NCBI GenBank assembly: GCA_029531795.1
Contig: JAPEIS010000001.1
Span: forward strand, 4,278,001-4,342,000
Source of the DNA: Sclerotinia nivalis
Lineage: Eukaryota > Ascomycota > Leotiomycetes > Helotiales > Sclerotiniaceae
Direction: 5' to 3'
DNA: 64,000 nucleotides
Both the position numbers and the translations under genes were made by a program. The notes beneath the pieces are model-generated. The model saw nothing but the letters and a program-made list of their open reading frames with translations, did not search any database and had not been told where the DNA came from. Of this stretch, positions 46,968 to 59,542 are shown piece by piece (position 1 is the stretch's first letter; every line of letters begins with the position of its first letter).

Positions 46968-48183
46968 ATGTCGTCAAATGGATTAGATATGAAGGCAATC
47001 CCTCTGCCAACAATTGAGAAGCCATTCGGAGTGGAATTATGGCCAATCTTCGACAAGGCCTTCACCGCGGTCAAAGGTTACCATCCGCAAGACTTCGATT
47101 TCCAACCATTGGTCACACCTATGTCAACCTTAAAGGAGAGCGGCTTCACCATTTTGGCATACTACATAATAATTTTTGGTGGAAGAGAGTTTATGCGAAA
47201 TCGACCAGCCTTCAAACTGAATGGTCCCTTTATGATCCACAACTTCTACCTGACTGCCATCAGTGCCATTCTTCTAGCACTCTTCGTTGAGCAATTGGTG
47301 CCGACAGTTTACAATCATGGTCTTTTCTATGCAATTTGCGATGTCAAGGGCGGTTGGACTTCTCACTTGGTTATTCTCTACTACGTAGGTCTTACTGGAG
47401 ATGCGGCTACACAATTTTCATGGCTAACATTGAGCAGCTCAATTACCTCACAAAATATCTCGAATTGATTGATACTGTTTTCCTCGTGTTGAAGAAGAAG
47501 CCATTGAGTACGTAGCCACGGCCTGGCGATTCATATCATACATAGATGCTAATATTTTTCGCGAAGCTTTCCTTCACTGCTATCACCACGGCGCCACTGC
47601 CCTTTTGTGTTACACGCAACTCATTGGGTTGACCTCCGTATCATGGGTACCAATTACTCTCAACCTCATGGTCCACGTCGTTATGTACTGGTACTACTTC
47701 CAAAGCGCGCGTGGAATCCGTATTTGGTGGAAGGAATGGATCACCAGACTCCAGATTATCCAGTTTGTCATTGATCTTGGTAAGGCTGCACAAATCCACA
47801 ATCAGCCACAAATCCTATTTTTCAGCTTGCTAACATACTCTTACTATACAGGCTTCGTCTACTTTGCATCTTACACCTACTTTACCTCAACCTACTTCCC
47901 CAACTTGCCAAGTGCAGGGAACTGTGCCGGAGAAGAATTTGCAGCTTTTGCGGGTATGGGTATTATCAGCTCTTACCTCTTGCTCTTCATCTCCTTCTAC
48001 TTCGCAACCTACAAGAAGGATGGAAAGCGCCCCACGGGTCGCAAAGCTGCACGATCTTTGGTCGATGCCAAAGTTCCGGATGTCGCCACGCTTACACACG
48101 GGAAAATTAATGCAGGCCCCACAAATGGTCGCGCAACAGGCGTAAGCCCAGCTCGCCCAGCTACCCGCTCCCGCAAGGCATAA
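46968..48183 (+). CDS. Very-long-chain fatty acid elongase (ELO family)
   Basis: Four exons: 46968-47384, 47438-47507, 47567-47779, 47852-48183 (343 aa). All introns are GT...AG, with CTAAC branch points in introns 1 and 3; intron 3 (72 nt) is stop-free and a multiple of three. Family signatures are [18 protein letters not shown] followed directly by [11 protein letters not shown], which contains the HxxHH box of the condensing enzyme, and [22 protein letters not shown] with the conserved Tyr. Multiple membrane segments ([42 protein letters not shown]) and a Lys/Arg-rich C-terminus fit an ER membrane protein. It should add two-carbon units to long-chain acyl-CoA for sphingolipid synthesis. 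Whether it is the ELO2- or ELO3-type paralogue cannot be decided here. Confidence 0.93.
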
Positions 48184-48314
48184 ATATGCACTTCGGGATA
48201 CGACCCTACACAATCGGCACGACGGCGGTAGTCGACCCGATTATGCGATAAATGATAATGGATAGTAAACTCGCAGCCTCTTCCGAAGCGAGTGCACAAA
48301 CTTCTCTGAGAATT

Positions 48315-48574
48315 AAGACTTTCTCCTTGTATAATGGTTTTTTTGCGGCATGACACAGTTTCGGACGTGATGTCGCTGCTACAACTTTTCTCTTATGTTA
48401 TAGAAAGAAAGAAAATATGTAATGAATGCCATGGCCGAGAACATAAGACTTTCTCCTTGTATAATGGTTTTTTTGCGGCATGACACAGTTTCGGACGTGA
48501 TGTCGCTGCTACAATTTTTCTCTTATGTTATAGAAAGAAAGAAAATATGTAATGAATGCCATGGCCGAGAACAT
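48315..48574. repeat. 130-bp tandem duplication, two copies
   Basis: Copies at 48315-48444 and 48445-48574 are identical apart from about one C/T difference (CAACTTTT versus CAATTTTT). Each includes TTTTTTTGCGGCATGACACAG and AGAAAGAAAGAAAATATG. The block starts 132 bp after the elongase stop codon, so it probably lies in or just past its 3' UTR and is recent. Confidence 0.9.
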
Positions 48575-51500
48575 GACAGCATGGGTGGTTGGGCGGACTT
48601 AAAAAAAAGAGCAATTCAGATTTCAACAACCTTTTTTAAAAGACATAATACTCCCTTTTAATTTCGTTTCTTGTGTGTCGTAGGGCAATTGGTCGTTGGT
48701 TGTCAATAAGACAATGGCGTGTGGTTCGATGTGGTGATTGGGGAAAATGAAGTGAATGATAGCACAATACAGACGAAGATTTCATGAACCATTTATTTGT
48801 GTACGCGTGTGAGTTTTGTAATGGTGATGGTGATGGTGGGAACACACATGATGCAAGAAACCATAACATACCACGTGGTTATTCGAGTAGTTGGTTAACC
48901 TGTGTTGGAAAGGGCTTGGTTCTTGGTTCTTGGTTCTGGTATATGCTACATACAGACAGTATTCTTCCTGGCTTGATTGTGGCACAGGCATCTGGGTAAT
49001 TTGCAGATTGGTAATTTGTAGATGGGTAGGTAGGTATTTATGGTTATTATATTTATAGTCATTTATATTTTTATAGATACAGATATATCTATATATAACC
49101 CCCATATGTTTTCTCCACATGTTTCCTCCACATACTCTCTCCATTTTCCCGTCTTTCATTAATATTGTATAACTACTAGATGACTACCTATCTATCTAGT
49201 AACCTAGTAACCTCACTGTATGGGGGAAGTAGAAAGAGAAGGTGGTGGGGGGTGCTTGTGATGCTTGTGATGCTTGTGATGCTTGTGATGCTTGTGATGC
49301 TTGGAAAGTATGATGCGAGGAAGATGATGTAGGGTGACTGGCTGGCTACCTGTGGTTCACTATTTGGGATTTTATATAGAGGGGGTTTTTTGGTGGGTGG
49401 TTAGGAAGGGTAGTTTTGGATCTGAGGGATGGGATATTCTGGATGTTTTGGATGGACGAGAAAAAAAAGGAGAAATGGAAAGTTGGGTTAGGTATATGTA
49501 TATATTTGTTATATTAAGATAGATTTCCTTACAATCTGTGATGGACGATATGATCCGCAATATATTGATATATATAATATTCAAAATTCCACGAATATCT
49601 GATATACCACAATGACTAGAAAGTCAAGATGCGTAACATTCTGTAGTATCTTAAACTCCCCCTATAAGCATGAGATATCTCCATATACTCAATGTGAAAT
49701 CGATACGCACGATTATGTACGGGTGTCTGAGAATTTTGAAACAGAGAACGGAGGGCGTTGGTGGCTTGCTTGTGGGAGGGCTATAAATAGGTATAGGTAA
49801 AGGGAAGATTTGTAGTCTGCGCTTGATGAAGTTTTGGATTATTGGGAAGTTTGGAGAAATTGTGAATAGAGTATTTGCATTTTCCATTCATTGCAAGAAT
49901 AACGAATAATAGATTGTGGACAGATTAGTTCACAATCCATTTATGGTCGATAATAAGTATCCCAATGAAGAAGAACCCACAAATCGAAGCTAGTCTTCCT
50001 GTTCCAACATGTACTTGCTAAGATCTTATCTTACCTCATGCAAGTAACCACGCCATACGTACACCCAACATCCAACATCCGCAAAGTTCATCTCAGTACC
50101 ATGGTTCAGGTACATGCATACATATGGACATGCACTCGAAATGGCTGCTTATTTTTATACTCACGGAGATCTCTCTCGCCATCTTACGCTACTCCGATGC
50201 TCCGCTTATGGCTGAGCGTCGTGGCTGTAGTACCGAGGCGCGCTTACGCTTACATACTCCGTGCAAGGAGAATGATAATGACGATCATGCTGATGCTGGT
50301 CGGATCTTATCTTAGTATCTATCTAGGTTTTTTGATAGTAAGATGGATAAAATAGATGATGTGGTTGGAAGAAGATTTTGTTCAGCTCGGGTTGGTAGCA
50401 TGGGGTAAGAATGCATGGTGAGAACTTGGGAACTCCGACGGAAGAGGGTTCGTGATGTTGGGTTGGTGATTGTAAAGATAGAAATGTGGTGATGTTGGAA
50501 ATAGATCATATTATGTTATGTTGGATGATGACAAAGTCGAGGTTCGCGTTGGTTATGAAGAACTAATGGATGCAGGCTATGATGTGCAAAATATGATGAT
50601 AAATGAATGAACAAACTGTTCTCCTCGCAAGATATTTCATAACTTTTGATAATTAACATTGGAGGCTATGTTAAGGATAATAACAACCATGAGTGACAAA
50701 TAAGCTATTAATGTCCCCTGTGTCAATATTGAATTGTGATGAGCGTTAGCTCCCAAACTACTCCATATCTTCTCAGACATCTTGACGTCAGAACGGAGCC
50801 CGTTAACATGATGTCTTATCTTTTACTCTAACTGTTGCAAAGTCTTAGATACGATATCTATGTATAGCTACATAGATATCATATCCCCGACTTTCACCCC
50901 GTAGTTCGTAAATTTGTGTATCTCCATCAAGATGGATTGGTTACACCAAAGTATGTAAATATGCATATGATGTTCAAATATTATGTCCAAGATATCCGAA
51001 AGCCAGTGATAAGTTTTCGAGATAAGAAGTTCAAGCATTCAAGCACTCGCCCGTCATCTTGCATCGAATCGATGCTTCCACATCCAGATAGTGTGATTGG
51101 TCGGTGTACTGATGCAGGCCCTGAGTATAGTAACAATGCCGAAGTCAAGGTGATTAAGATAAGTAGTAATCAATAGAGTATCGTGCAGTGTCGGGATATA
51201 TTGATGCTGCAACGTGGGCTCCATGTTGTGATGCGAAAGGAGCAGAACATTTGAGGTTAGGGAATGAGGAGGCGGTTCTGAGTAGCACATCAAATAATCA
51301 AACTGAGCAACTATTACCTTTAGTAAGGGGTCTAAATCTCTTTTGAGGTGTCTAATCATGAAACTAGTGAGGGGTAATTGATTATCGCAATCATAAATGA
51401 CGATCACCATCTCCTACCGATACTCTTTAGCATCATTTGTTACACAGACGATTGGAAATTATCTCATGATCTCATGACAGACAATCAAGTCTGTTCTCCT

Positions 51501-54359
51501 AAACTCCGTGAGTTCGTACATTATGACTTATTCGTGAGCCTTGTTAGAGGAGTAGAAAGTCGGTTATGGTTTAGCCCTGGTGGTCCCAGGTCTGTGATTC
51601 AGGAGTCAAGCACTAGGTAGCAAACCAACTTAGTGCCACGAACTATGGAATCCGTACAGAGTAAAGCCTTGTTGGCTCCTTAGGGTATGAACCTTGCTTT
51701 TTTCTTGCAAGCGCTGCAAGCTGCCAGCAAGAAATTAAGGTTGTGTTATCGTAAATATTGCGAATCTGAATGGTGGAGATGCACAGATGAAAATGAAAGG
51801 AAATGCTTAAGGACCACAGACATTTTGTTGTATGAGACTCTAAGAGGAATCATTGGAACGTCTCATGATGGTATTCTTTGATACGGAAGGTGTATTATTA
51901 TGATGGCCCAATTCGAAAAGAGAAACAATTCTCGTAACGAGAATTTAGCAACAGAAACAATCTTTGTATGGCGCTTACTGCTCAAGAGATTATTGCTGTT
52001 GGTCTTGCTGTGTGGACACCATGCAGGTAATGGTATGCGTGCTGTATGTACGTGCGTTGGAGCTTGGAAGTATGGTGAATCATGAGCAGACGAACGATGA
52101 TCGGCGTCCTTTAATCATTTTATGACGATGAGGTCGTAGTTGAAGATTCCTAGAGGAAGTAGGAGGCGATATGTAAGATTAACACTCTAGAAACTGGAGT
52201 GTGATGATAATCCTAATACAACCAAAGACTGACCCGATATCTCTACATAATAAAAACAAACCTAGACAAAGTATATTTTATGAATAAACATGAAACAATC
52301 GAGGAAGAGAAAGCGTATTACTTTGGAAATCAAGAGCCGTTCAACTGATGTGGTATAAAATGTGTGTGTGGTGGTACAAAAATGTGCCAGTCTGAGCCTA
52401 AAAGATTCACTAAATCTAAGATTCACCAATGAAGTTTCACCAAGAATAATTTGAGGAAGGAGCTAAATGCTTCCTGAAGGAAGCTGGAAAGAATTGGTGT
52501 GAAGCTAGGATAGAAAATATCGATACGAAGTAGAGATCCCAGAAACACCATCAAATATTATTTATTATATTATTTTAAAACTTTATGAATGATTGATTCA
52601 TGGATTCAACCGGTCAAAAAGAGGTTATCGAGAATTGATCTTGCACTCTTTAGTGTCCACGAATCCTCGGACCAGGGAGAGGGAAAGAGAAAAAGAAAGA
52701 AAGAAAGAAAATGCTGTGGAGCGGGATGTACGTGATAGTGATATCCTGTTGTGCATTTTGTGTATTTTGTGTCTGGTGGTTGGATGGATGGAATACTCGT
52801 AGTTCATTCTAAAGCATGAATGTGGTGGAGGGATATGTTGTAGATGTCTGTGTGTACAACCCATAAGCCTACAAGCCCCTCGAGTGAGAGGATTCTGAAT
52901 AATTTGACGGCATATTATATTATTCTCTTGGAATTCTGATTCAGATTGATTCCCAATTGGCTGGTGCGTATATCGAATAGGAAACTTCCATGAAGGAGAA
53001 GGAGAAGGAGAGGGAGAAGAAGAAGTTCAAGACCTCCCCTGTTCCCCTTGCAAAGTACATCTACATCCCGTACATTGTAAGATCTTACAATATCAACTCC
53101 CCAGACTCCGGGGGCGTATTTGGTACCTACTTTATCACCTTGCATAAACAACAACGATGTAACACGCAACCTCGAAATATATTATTCTTCCTTGCCTCTT
53201 CCATTTTTGGCTGGTCTGGGTCTTCCCCTTCACTGTTCACTCGGAACATTCTTCCGTTCATCGCCCTGATCTAATCGAAGTACAAATTTATATACTTAAC
53301 TACGTATATATACGCATACATATATATATATAGACAAACACTTTTCAGCAGCTAGCAGGAAATGAGAATATCACCTCATCATCCCTCAGCAGATCTTTCA
53401 AGATCTAAAATCTCTTGGACATCTACTAGAGCGTATTTGAACTTACCTATCCCTACAGTAACAATTTACCCACAACACCACCATCATTATCACCCTACCT
53501 ACCAGCACCATATTTATAAAGATATATCTATCCCATCTTTGAGAACAAATTTAATTTTGAATTTTTTTTGGCCTTTTTGGCCTTTTAACTTATATTTACT
53601 CCTCCTTTCACGGTTACAACCATACGGTACTCGACTACACAGTTGCAAATCCGTACTTTTCCGCCGTCTATCTCCTCCCCTTAACCATTATTCACAATTA
53701 ACTTTTATACAATATCGGTACTCGAGTAGAACTATTTTATCGAGGTTCTACCAAAGTCATTTTTCGGACCATCATATATTACCGCCCCATTTATTTTAAG
53801 AATCCCAATACACTTTTTTTTTCTTGGTATCCCCCGCGTTGGCCGCCATTTCCAAGTCGAGTTTCGTCTCCTGTGAAAAGACATAAACTTGAAACGACGT
53901 ACGTTGAAAAACTACCACCAAGACCAGGTATAACCATCATCTTCCCTCCTAGCATAATTTTAATGATAAGGGAAGATTTTCTGACTTATACATTCATAGT
54001 CTGAGATCCCCCAGACATTAAACAGACAAAAGACATACAGTACTTTACTTTATGTTCCGATATCTCGAGAAATTCCATAGCAATCACGAAATTTCCTTGA
54101 CTCTCCTGCCAATTTTATTATATAAAGCTTGCATGGGATTAAACTGTCTTGAAGTCACGATCCATTAATAAACCACCCTTTCATATCTACTCAACACTTC
54201 AACCGAGCCATCCACTCTACCTCGCCTGCTCAAAAGACCCAGGTACTAGGACCCACAGAAGCACTTTATATCCTGGAAGAATAAGGATACTTCGTGCCGA
54301 AGAATAAAGACGATTGATTCGTTTTAATAACTTAGTCCCTTTATTTGCCCGAAGTCAAT
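48575..54359. other. Long gene-poor region with microsatellites
   Basis: About 5.8 kb with no supported gene. It contains a 9-bp tandem repeat (TGCTTGTGA, about 5.5 copies, 49253-49302), AGAAAGAAAG runs near 52685-52715 and GAAGGAGAAG runs near 52990-53020. The last ~1 kb is pyrimidine-rich and probably holds the promoter and 5' UTR of the Ser-rich protein gene at 54360. Confidence 0.45.
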
Positions 54360-55808
54360 ATGCCTCTTATGAAGAAGTTGTTCCCATCTAGGGAATTGGA
54401 AATCGAAAGACCAATTTCAAGAGCTTCGAAAATCTCAAATTTTGCCAATTTCGAGTACGACGACGATTCAAATCTTGACAGCAATATGGACAATCCAGTG
54501 GTGAATAGGTCAAGGCCAAAGAAGAAGCCTAGCATGCCCAAAATACCTACTATCCCTCGCAGAAGCAGCAAAAGGATTTCTACGATGTTAAACAATGTTG
54601 TGTCGGAATTAAAGTGTATGGATGAATTCGAAGCTACGAAACAAGTGGTGGAGGAACCAGAATCCGAAATATCAGATCCTCATGAATTATACCTCTCGAG
54701 CGAAGAAGATGCTTCACTCTCAGACACAGACACCCTCCTCGATTTTGAAGTTGCTCCTTTTTCTGAATATAGTAGTTCTCGAAGTTCCTCTCGTGCATCT
54801 GCTGAAGATACTGCAAGAGTAATTTCCTTTACTCTTGTCTCCAAACCTCGAGTCATAGAAATCCCCCGTCCTACAAGCTTTCACTCGAATCCTATATTTC
54901 GCAATGTTTGCCCGGTGACCGACTACCAAATCCGTCATTCGGTCGCAGACATCGCATCATTAGTACCAATTCCCCCGCCACAGCCACCGCGACGAAGCTC
55001 TAGACAGAACTCGCCGCTTCGAAAATCTCCCCGTCGCCTCTCCATCTCCACTCTCGGTGCTCTCTCCAAACTCAACACAAGCCACGGCAACGCCTCCAGC
55101 ATAACCCTTCCTCAACAACCCTCTAAACTCAACTCCAGCACAAACTTCCTGCAACCTGCCTCTGCCTCCTCAAATGCATCCCCTCAGCACGCCTTTCTCT
55201 CCTCAGATCCATTCCCTTCGCCCACACCCTCTCCCCAAAACGAAAACCGTCCAGTCTTTCCCGAACCTGAACAAAACTTTCAATCACGCCGACCAAAATC
55301 CATGCACCACGAACGTCCCAAAACACCCAACAGCCTCATGGAAGGTCTCCAAGGTCTTACTCGCTCTTTCACCAAATCCGCGAAGAAGCGTCCCAGTATG
55401 CCGAAATTAAACTTGTCATACACTCCCGCAGTAGTACCTACCGCTCACAGCAATACCTCGAGATCATCCTTAGCTCACAGCAATACGTCTAAAACGAGCT
55501 TGCTCACAGTAGATGAGCGAACACCCAAAGAGAGTAAATTCGGAAATATGAGGAGATCCTCCACAGTACCTTTGTTTATGCACGAGGAGAAGGAAAAGAG
55601 AAAGAGAACACAGGAAACACAATCGGCGATCGATGAGAAAGCGCCGGTCAGATATGAAGATATCATGAGAAATGTTATCCGCGAGGCTCCGCCAAAAACA
55701 CCAATTACTCAGCAGAATACGAGTAGTCCGGGCTTGAAGGGTTGGATGGGTATGGGGATGGGAAATAGAAGGAAGAGTGTTAAAGGGAATAAGCTCTTCA
55801 CCTTCTAA
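54360..55808 (+). CDS. Ser/Pro-rich conserved ascomycete protein (482 aa)
   Basis: Single exon; the ATG at 54360 is the first ATG in the open frame. Largely disordered, with basic Ser/Pro blocks (RSRPKKKPSMPKIPTIPRRS, PLRKSPRRLSIS) and a central conserved-looking core: SDPHELYLSSEEDASLSDTD, acidic, then DTARVISFTLVSKPRVIEIP. I have seen similar LYLSSEEDAS...ARVVSF..KP cores in other ascomycete proteins of unknown function. The C-terminus is basic (GNRRKSVKGNKLFTF). There is no signal peptide or membrane segment. Many SP/TP and RRxS sites suggest phosphorylation. Function unknown. Confidence 0.75.
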   Translation: MPLMKKLFPSRELEIERPISRASKISNFANFEYDDDSNLDSNMDNPVVNRSRPKKKPSMPKIPTIPRRSSKRISTMLNNVVSELKCMDEFEATKQVVEEPESEISDPHELYLSSEEDASLSDTDTLLDFEVAPFSEYSSSRSSSRASAEDTARVISFTLVSKPRVIEIPRPTSFHSNPIFRNVCPVTDYQIRHSVADIASLVPIPPPQPPRRSSRQNSPLRKSPRRLSISTLGALSKLNTSHGNASSITLPQQPSKLNSSTNFLQPASASSNASPQHAFLSSDPFPSPTPSPQNENRPVFPEPEQNFQSRRPKSMHHERPKTPNSLMEGLQGLTRSFTKSAKKRPSMPKLNLSYTPAVVPTAHSNTSRSSLAHSNTSKTSLLTVDERTPKESKFGNMRRSSTVPLFMHEEKEKRKRTQETQSAIDEKAPVRYEDIMRNVIREAPPKTPITQQNTSSPGLKGWMGMGMGNRRKSVKGNKLFTF

Positions 55809-56431
55809 GTCTAACACTTGACATATATATCCATATACGATTTGTTTATTTTGTTGTTTTCTTTTATTTGTCTTTGCCACAGCACGGCACGCTCTACTCT
55901 ACGATACGATCTTCATTCGTACTCTCGTTCATCCATCGCCGCAAATTGGGCGATTTTTCTTTTGGCACAGGAGTTTTTGGGATGGGATTACCGGTACAAC
56001 ACAATGACCGCTACGGAGGCTATCTATTTTGCTATTTACTTGTTTTGCTTTATTTTTCTTTGTTTCCGCAAGGCGTTAAGGATGGGCTGTCCTATCGGGA
56101 GGAAATACCTTTGCTTCTTACCACTTTACTATCTCTGCCCGCGCGCATTGCATATGTTTACCATATCTCGTTACTGTCTCTTTTATCACAGTGGATCGAT
56201 TGATCTTTTTGGATGGATTTTGGTGTTGGTGGGTGGGCAAAAATCCTAGATGGAAGGAAATGTGTAATTTTTACTTGGGGGTGGTGGGATTGAGTCCAGG
56301 AGACTTTGAAGGACTTTTGAAAGGGACTTTGGGAGGGAAGAGAGAAATGCATATGCTTGCAGGCACAACATGAGATGAGTTGAGATGGGATGCGATGGGA
56401 TGAGATGATTGTGTTTAGCATAGATGGCGTA

Positions 56432-56542
56432 GAATAGCATAGCATAGCAGAGTATAGCATAGCATAGCATAGCATAGCATAGCAGAGTATAGCATAGCAT
56501 AGCATAGCATAGAATAGCATAGCATAGCATAGCATAGCATAG
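56432..56542. repeat. AGCAT pentanucleotide microsatellite
   Basis: Roughly 20 imperfect copies of the 5-bp unit AGCAT with interruptions (AGAAT, AGAGT). It creates an artificial open frame on the minus strand. Confidence 0.92.
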
Positions 56543-56858
56543 CTTAGGAGTAGTGACAATTCAGCATTGCCATTTGTTCATCGAATCGAGCAAGATTTAC
56601 TATGAATTGAACAATATTTCCATATATCTTTTCCAACCATCCATATCCTTTAGTAGGTATCAATACAATGTTTTCAGATCCACGCGATACAATATACAAT
56701 ATACAATAATACATCGTGCTAAATACATCAACGACGCCAATACAACCCAAGGACACACGATACAAACCACAGCTCCGGCCATCCATCCCATCAGCACACC
56801 TCACAATTGCGCGCACCCAAGTCCATCCAAAATAAAATAATTAAGTCACACAACTTAC

Positions 56859-56912
56859 AACCCCCAATTGCAACACAACCCCCAATTGTAACACAACCCC
56901 CAATTGCAACAC
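56859..56912. repeat. 18-bp tandem repeat, three copies
   Basis: Three copies of AACCCCCAATTGCAACAC at 56859, 56877 and 56895; the middle copy has one C-to-T change. Confidence 0.88.
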
Positions 56913-59456
56913 AAACCCCACGCTCAAAACATACCTACCTACCTACCTACCTACCGGAACGGTAGTGTATGCAACCTGCATATTCAACCCATTTCTCCCC
57001 TTCCACCCTTCCCCTCTCCCAACCCCCATCCTCGGAGAATTTGTTTTCGTGTGCGTGTTGTGGTTTTGGTAAGATTTACTTGTGATATATATGTACATAT
57101 GTACTGTACAGGCACAACATATCATGTACCGTAATTCTATTACTGCGTAATACGTACGGAGACGGTAGTAGGTAGGTATTTAGAATGAATAATTGCTTCA
57201 TGCATTCCTTATTTCTTAATGATGTAACATGCACCATGTTATGTGTATAGGTAGTACGAACCCCCAAATACTAAAATATCAAATGCCCTAAACGCTTTTG
57301 CATCATGTGTCTCAGAGTTTAGTGATACTACTCTGACTGTGATATGCTGTGCATACTGCATACTGTATGTATGTATATTATAAACCACGCCTCCATTTAA
57401 CCCAACCAATATCTCGGGTTATGGCTGCTCATGGCCTTCCATCTCGTTTTATTTCCTCATGTTGTATTCATCGTAGCTATATCCATCCATCTATCCATTA
57501 TCGCGACCGGTTTTCGAATTCTTTCCCGTCATACCATATCCCTGTATGCTGTGTATCAATCTCTCACCTCAACGCTCCTTAAAAATTTCTCCTCATCGCC
57601 ACCCCCAATATCGGTATCACAAATGCCAAGTACATTCGCGGTGCGCCAAAAACTTCCCTCCTTCTTTTACGACCTATCTTCTCGAATCTCAGACCTCAAA
57701 CCCTACATGTATAATTTCCTCTATATTACCCACAGACAAAACACGGTATTCCTGTTAAACTTTTTCCGCACAGACTCCTACGTCTGCAAAGCTAAAATAA
57801 AATTCCCCAGCTAAGGAGACAGGGTAGATAACTAGAGTTATGCATATCATAATATGGTGGATGAACGATATAAGTGGGCGAGGGTGAAATGTGATTCCGT
57901 TCCCATCCCTCCAATCACATTTGAATATCGTTTTCGTGAAGGATGTTTTCGTGTGTATTCGGAAAACTCCCTGTCGATATTGTAGGCTTGCTTTGTGGAG
58001 AATCAATTTCGAAGAAAAAAAAGCTTCAGAAATCGATATCTTAAATTTCGATCCCCACAACAGGAGCTTCGCTAGGAGAATAATTTCTTTTATTCCCACT
58101 GGTAGATCCCTTTTTTGAAAATTTCGTCCAATATTCGATACGATCCGTATCTTCTCCTCAATTTATCGCAAGGATTTGCTTCTTCGAGCTTGGTTTAGTG
58201 GTTTAGGATTATTAGGGTCTTCTTCACCGCTGGAGAGTAATATATATGAAGCATGATTTACTCCAGGATTCAGGGATGAGCACGAAATTAGACATGAAAA
58301 TACCAGGAGGAGATAGTCATTCTAGAAAGATTCCCTCGGTAGTCCGAGTGTATTGTCCCACTGTTCAACAGTTCATGTGGGTGATCGTATGGTATGCAAG
58401 TGATATGATAGTTTGTGGTGTGATGGCAATCCTTGTTGTGCTGAGTCAACAGTGTGAATCTGAATCTGAACCACGGTAAAGTTAAAGTTTAACGGTATTC
58501 GTCATGTATATCATGCTCGTATGAGAGATTATGTCTTATACACCTCAAATGTCCGCCGATTGCGAAATTGAAAAGTCGCTGATCTGAGATCTGTCTAAAG
58601 TTGAATTTCGGATGAGGAACGAGAGGATTCTTATAATCTAGGGCAGTACAGAGTAGTTAAGAACTCGTAACTTCTAGTCAGAATTTGGGCCCTTTTCAGT
58701 GTCGAAAAAAGCTATGAGACTTTGAAGACGGCTCATCTATTTCAATAGAAAATTTTATTTCAGCCAACATTATATATAACCTCGGTGCTACCAGTGCTTC
58801 GATATCTGAAATAGATACAGAACTCGGGATTATCACATTGTCGGCCTGCAGTCCAGACTATTGAAACACTGCCTTGGTACAAGTGTGATGGAAGAGATGC
58901 GGAAACGTGTTAGTTATTGCGGAAGAGGAGAGTAATCCGGTGCGCCTCTGTACTGGATGTATTCATATCTGCAATAGGATGAAGCTCATGAAGAGGTAGT
59001 ACCTTGTGCTCCAGAGAAAAGTTTTCTGCTTTGTCGCCCACTATAGAAGACTGAGAGAAGTTAAGCGGTATGTTCTAGAGTTAGGTATCACATACGATGT
59101 TGATATTTGATCAAGAAACTCGCTTGAATAGTTGTGCAAATCCATAGCATGCTGAACTGCTCCCTGAATCGGGGGGTACTTGGATTAGATGGGGCACAGA
59201 TCATGTTGGTGGGTTGAAATCTAATCACGGGTGGGTACCAAAACTGGAACCAAAAAAATGGAAAACTCGTAAAACTGCCTAAAAAGAATGGATGGGAAAC
59301 ATAAATGCATTCTACAGGCCTGCGCTTTATTAGTTAGTCTGCTTCACCGTTTCTAATGTATGGAAAAGAAAAAGTGTCTTCCCAGGGCCGGAAAAGTCTC
59401 TCAACCAGCCAAAAAGAAATGTTTGAACATGAGATTCAAGGAATTCTCTGGATGAA

Positions 59457-59542
59457 CTCTCTGACGGGGAGTCGAACCCCGGTCTCCCGCGCTTTGCCAG
59501 ATGAATGACAAGCGGAAATCATGACCGTTAGACCATCAAAGA
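59457..59542 (-). tRNA. tRNA-Asp (GTC) with 14-nt intron
   Basis: Minus strand. The acceptor TCTTTGA pairs with TCAGAGA, discriminator G. The anticodon stem TCCGC/GCGGG has anticodon GTC (59507-59509 on the plus strand). A 14-nt intron follows position 37 (59492-59505). The T-arm is CCGGGG...TTCGACT...CCCCG-like. The body matches eukaryotic tRNA-Asp (GATGGTCTAACGGTCATGATT). Confidence 0.93.

Larger units (their letters stand above)
55809..59456. other. Long gene-poor region
   Basis: About 3.6 kb without a supported gene. Besides the two repeats listed separately, it holds only short, motif-free open frames such as 57431-57814 (plus) and 57755-58099 (minus). Confidence 0.45.

Noticed and set aside
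48009..48356. Minus-strand open frame overlapping the elongase 3' end
   Set aside because: Antisense to a well-supported ELO exon, with no motif.
53362..53799. 146-codon plus-strand open frame
   Set aside because: His/Pro/Leu-rich translation of pyrimidine-rich DNA in the probable promoter/5' UTR of the 54360 gene; no motif.
56158..56559. Minus-strand frame rich in Met-Leu-Cys-Tyr-Ala repeats
   Set aside because: Produced entirely by the AGCAT microsatellite; no gene signals.
58190..58245. tRNA-like TTGGTTTAGTGGTTTAGG sequence
   Set aside because: No T-arm (GTTCGA-type) or matching acceptor stem follows.
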